A stretch of 64,000 bases of DNA from NCBI RefSeq assembly GCF_949987535.1, contig NC_080074.1:38981641-39045640 (forward strand), given 5' to 3'. The translations under genes and the position numbers were made by a program. The notes under the pieces are model-generated. The model was not told the origin of the DNA. It saw only the letters and a program-made list of their open reading frames with translations, and did no database searches. This stretch comes from Balaenoptera acutorostrata (taxonomy: Eukaryota; Chordata; Mammalia; Artiodactyla; Balaenopteridae). This document shows positions 63,314 to 64,000 of this stretch, one piece after another; within the stretch, counting starts at the first letter, position 1; the number at the start of each line of letters is the position of its first letter.

Positions 63314-63662
63314 GGACTTCCCTGGTGGCGCAGTAGTTAAGAATCCACCTGCCAGTGCAGGGAACACGGTTCGAGCCCTGATCCGGGAAAATCCCACATG
63401 CCGTGGAGTAACTAAGCCCGTGTGCCACAACTATTGAGCCTGTGCTCTAGAGCCCACAGGCCACAACTACTGAGCCCATCTGCCACAACTACTGAAGCCC
63501 ACGTGCCTAGAGCCCGTGCTCCGCAGCAAGAGAAGCCACTGCAATGAGAAGGCCGTGCACCGCAACCAAGAGTAGCCCCTGCTCGCCACAATTAGAGAAA
63601 GCCCGTGCACAGCAACAAAAACCCAACACAGCCAAAAATTAAAAATAAATAAAATAATTAAC
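63314..63662 (+). mobile_element. CHR-type SINE copy 9 (GGGACTTCCC subtype)
   Basis: Target-site duplication CCCAATAGCTG (63303-63313 and 63663-63673). Starts GGACTTCCCTGGTGGCGCAG and ends in an (AAAT)-like tail. The B-box has lost one G (ACACGGTTCGAGCC). Confidence 0.93.
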
Positions 63663-63854
63663 CCCAATAGCTGCTAACTATTAATTATTATTAACTGTTA
63701 ATATAAATTTCTTTAAAGCAGGTAATAGTCTCCTTCCTATCTTACAATTTTCTTGCATGTAGATATAAAGTTTCAGCTCAGACTAAGTCATTTCCTCTGC
63801 TCTGTTTATTTTCAAGAGACAATAAACGTCTCTCATTAAATATTCTAATTTAAG

Positions 63855-64000
63855 AGGCAGTTAGCTCCCACTTATGTGCTGTTGATTATTGGCAAGTCAT
63901 TGGATTTTTGGGTGTCCTTACATCTGTAAAACTGATGTAACGACAGCGTCCTATCTACCTTTCCTAATGAAGGTAAAAGAGAGAATTGATAAATATAGCA
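63855..64000 (+). repeat. MIR SINE remnant, cut by window end
   Basis: TATTGGCAAGTCATTGGATT, CATCTGTAAAACTGATGTAA and GAGAGAATTGATAAATATAG follow the MIR order, diverged. Confidence 0.55.

Overview
This is mammalian nuclear DNA, AT-rich and intron-like, almost certainly from a cetacean. The evidence is nine copies of a long (about 320-360 bp) tRNA-derived SINE of the cetacean CHR type (5' end GGGACTTCCCTGGTGGCGCA or GGGCTTCCCTGGTGGCGCAG), together with several generations of L1 and the complete absence of the BovB and Bov-tA repeats of ruminants. There are no bacterial-type operons; most long open frames belong to repeats.

The only host gene recognised is LIN7A, on the + strand. Two coding exons with canonical splice sites are present: 43096-43167 (end of the L27 domain) and 45478-45687 (first two thirds of the PDZ domain). 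They join in phase 0 across a 2.3 kb intron. The first 43 kb is therefore LIN7A upstream intron and the last 18.3 kb is the intron after the PDZ exon. The next expected exon was not found.

Layout: 0-9.3 kb holds MIR and SINE copies, a hAT/ZBED-like fossil, a SINE swollen by an internal 38-bp tandem array, old L1 pieces and a 53-bp x3 repeat. 9.3-15 kb is mostly unique. 15.5-21.8 kb is a decayed full-length L1 bounded by a short target-site duplication. 22-40 kb is unique sequence with several L1 fragments (one with a twin-priming inversion), a MER20-like element and MIRs. 40.3-41.9 kb is a processed SSB (La protein) pseudogene. 43.1-45.7 kb contains the LIN7A exons. 53.0-61.5 kb is a nest: a Tigger-type DNA transposon split by a SINE, then a MaLR-type LTR split by a retrocopy-like insert with its own 15-bp target-site duplication, an 82-bp minisatellite and, inside it, a full-length L1 with both ORFs intact. 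61.5-64 kb has an ERV-like LTR, a SINE and MIR remnants.

The most noteworthy items are the intact L1 (antisense to LIN7A, with a YY1-like site at its 5' end and a 75-bp x3 repeat in its 5'UTR), the composite insertion that contains it, the contrast in both UTRs between the young and old L1, the alternating 38-bp array inside a SINE, and an in-frame exon-like ORF 1.5 kb downstream of the LIN7A PDZ exon. No previously undescribed biological system could be demonstrated from the sequence alone.
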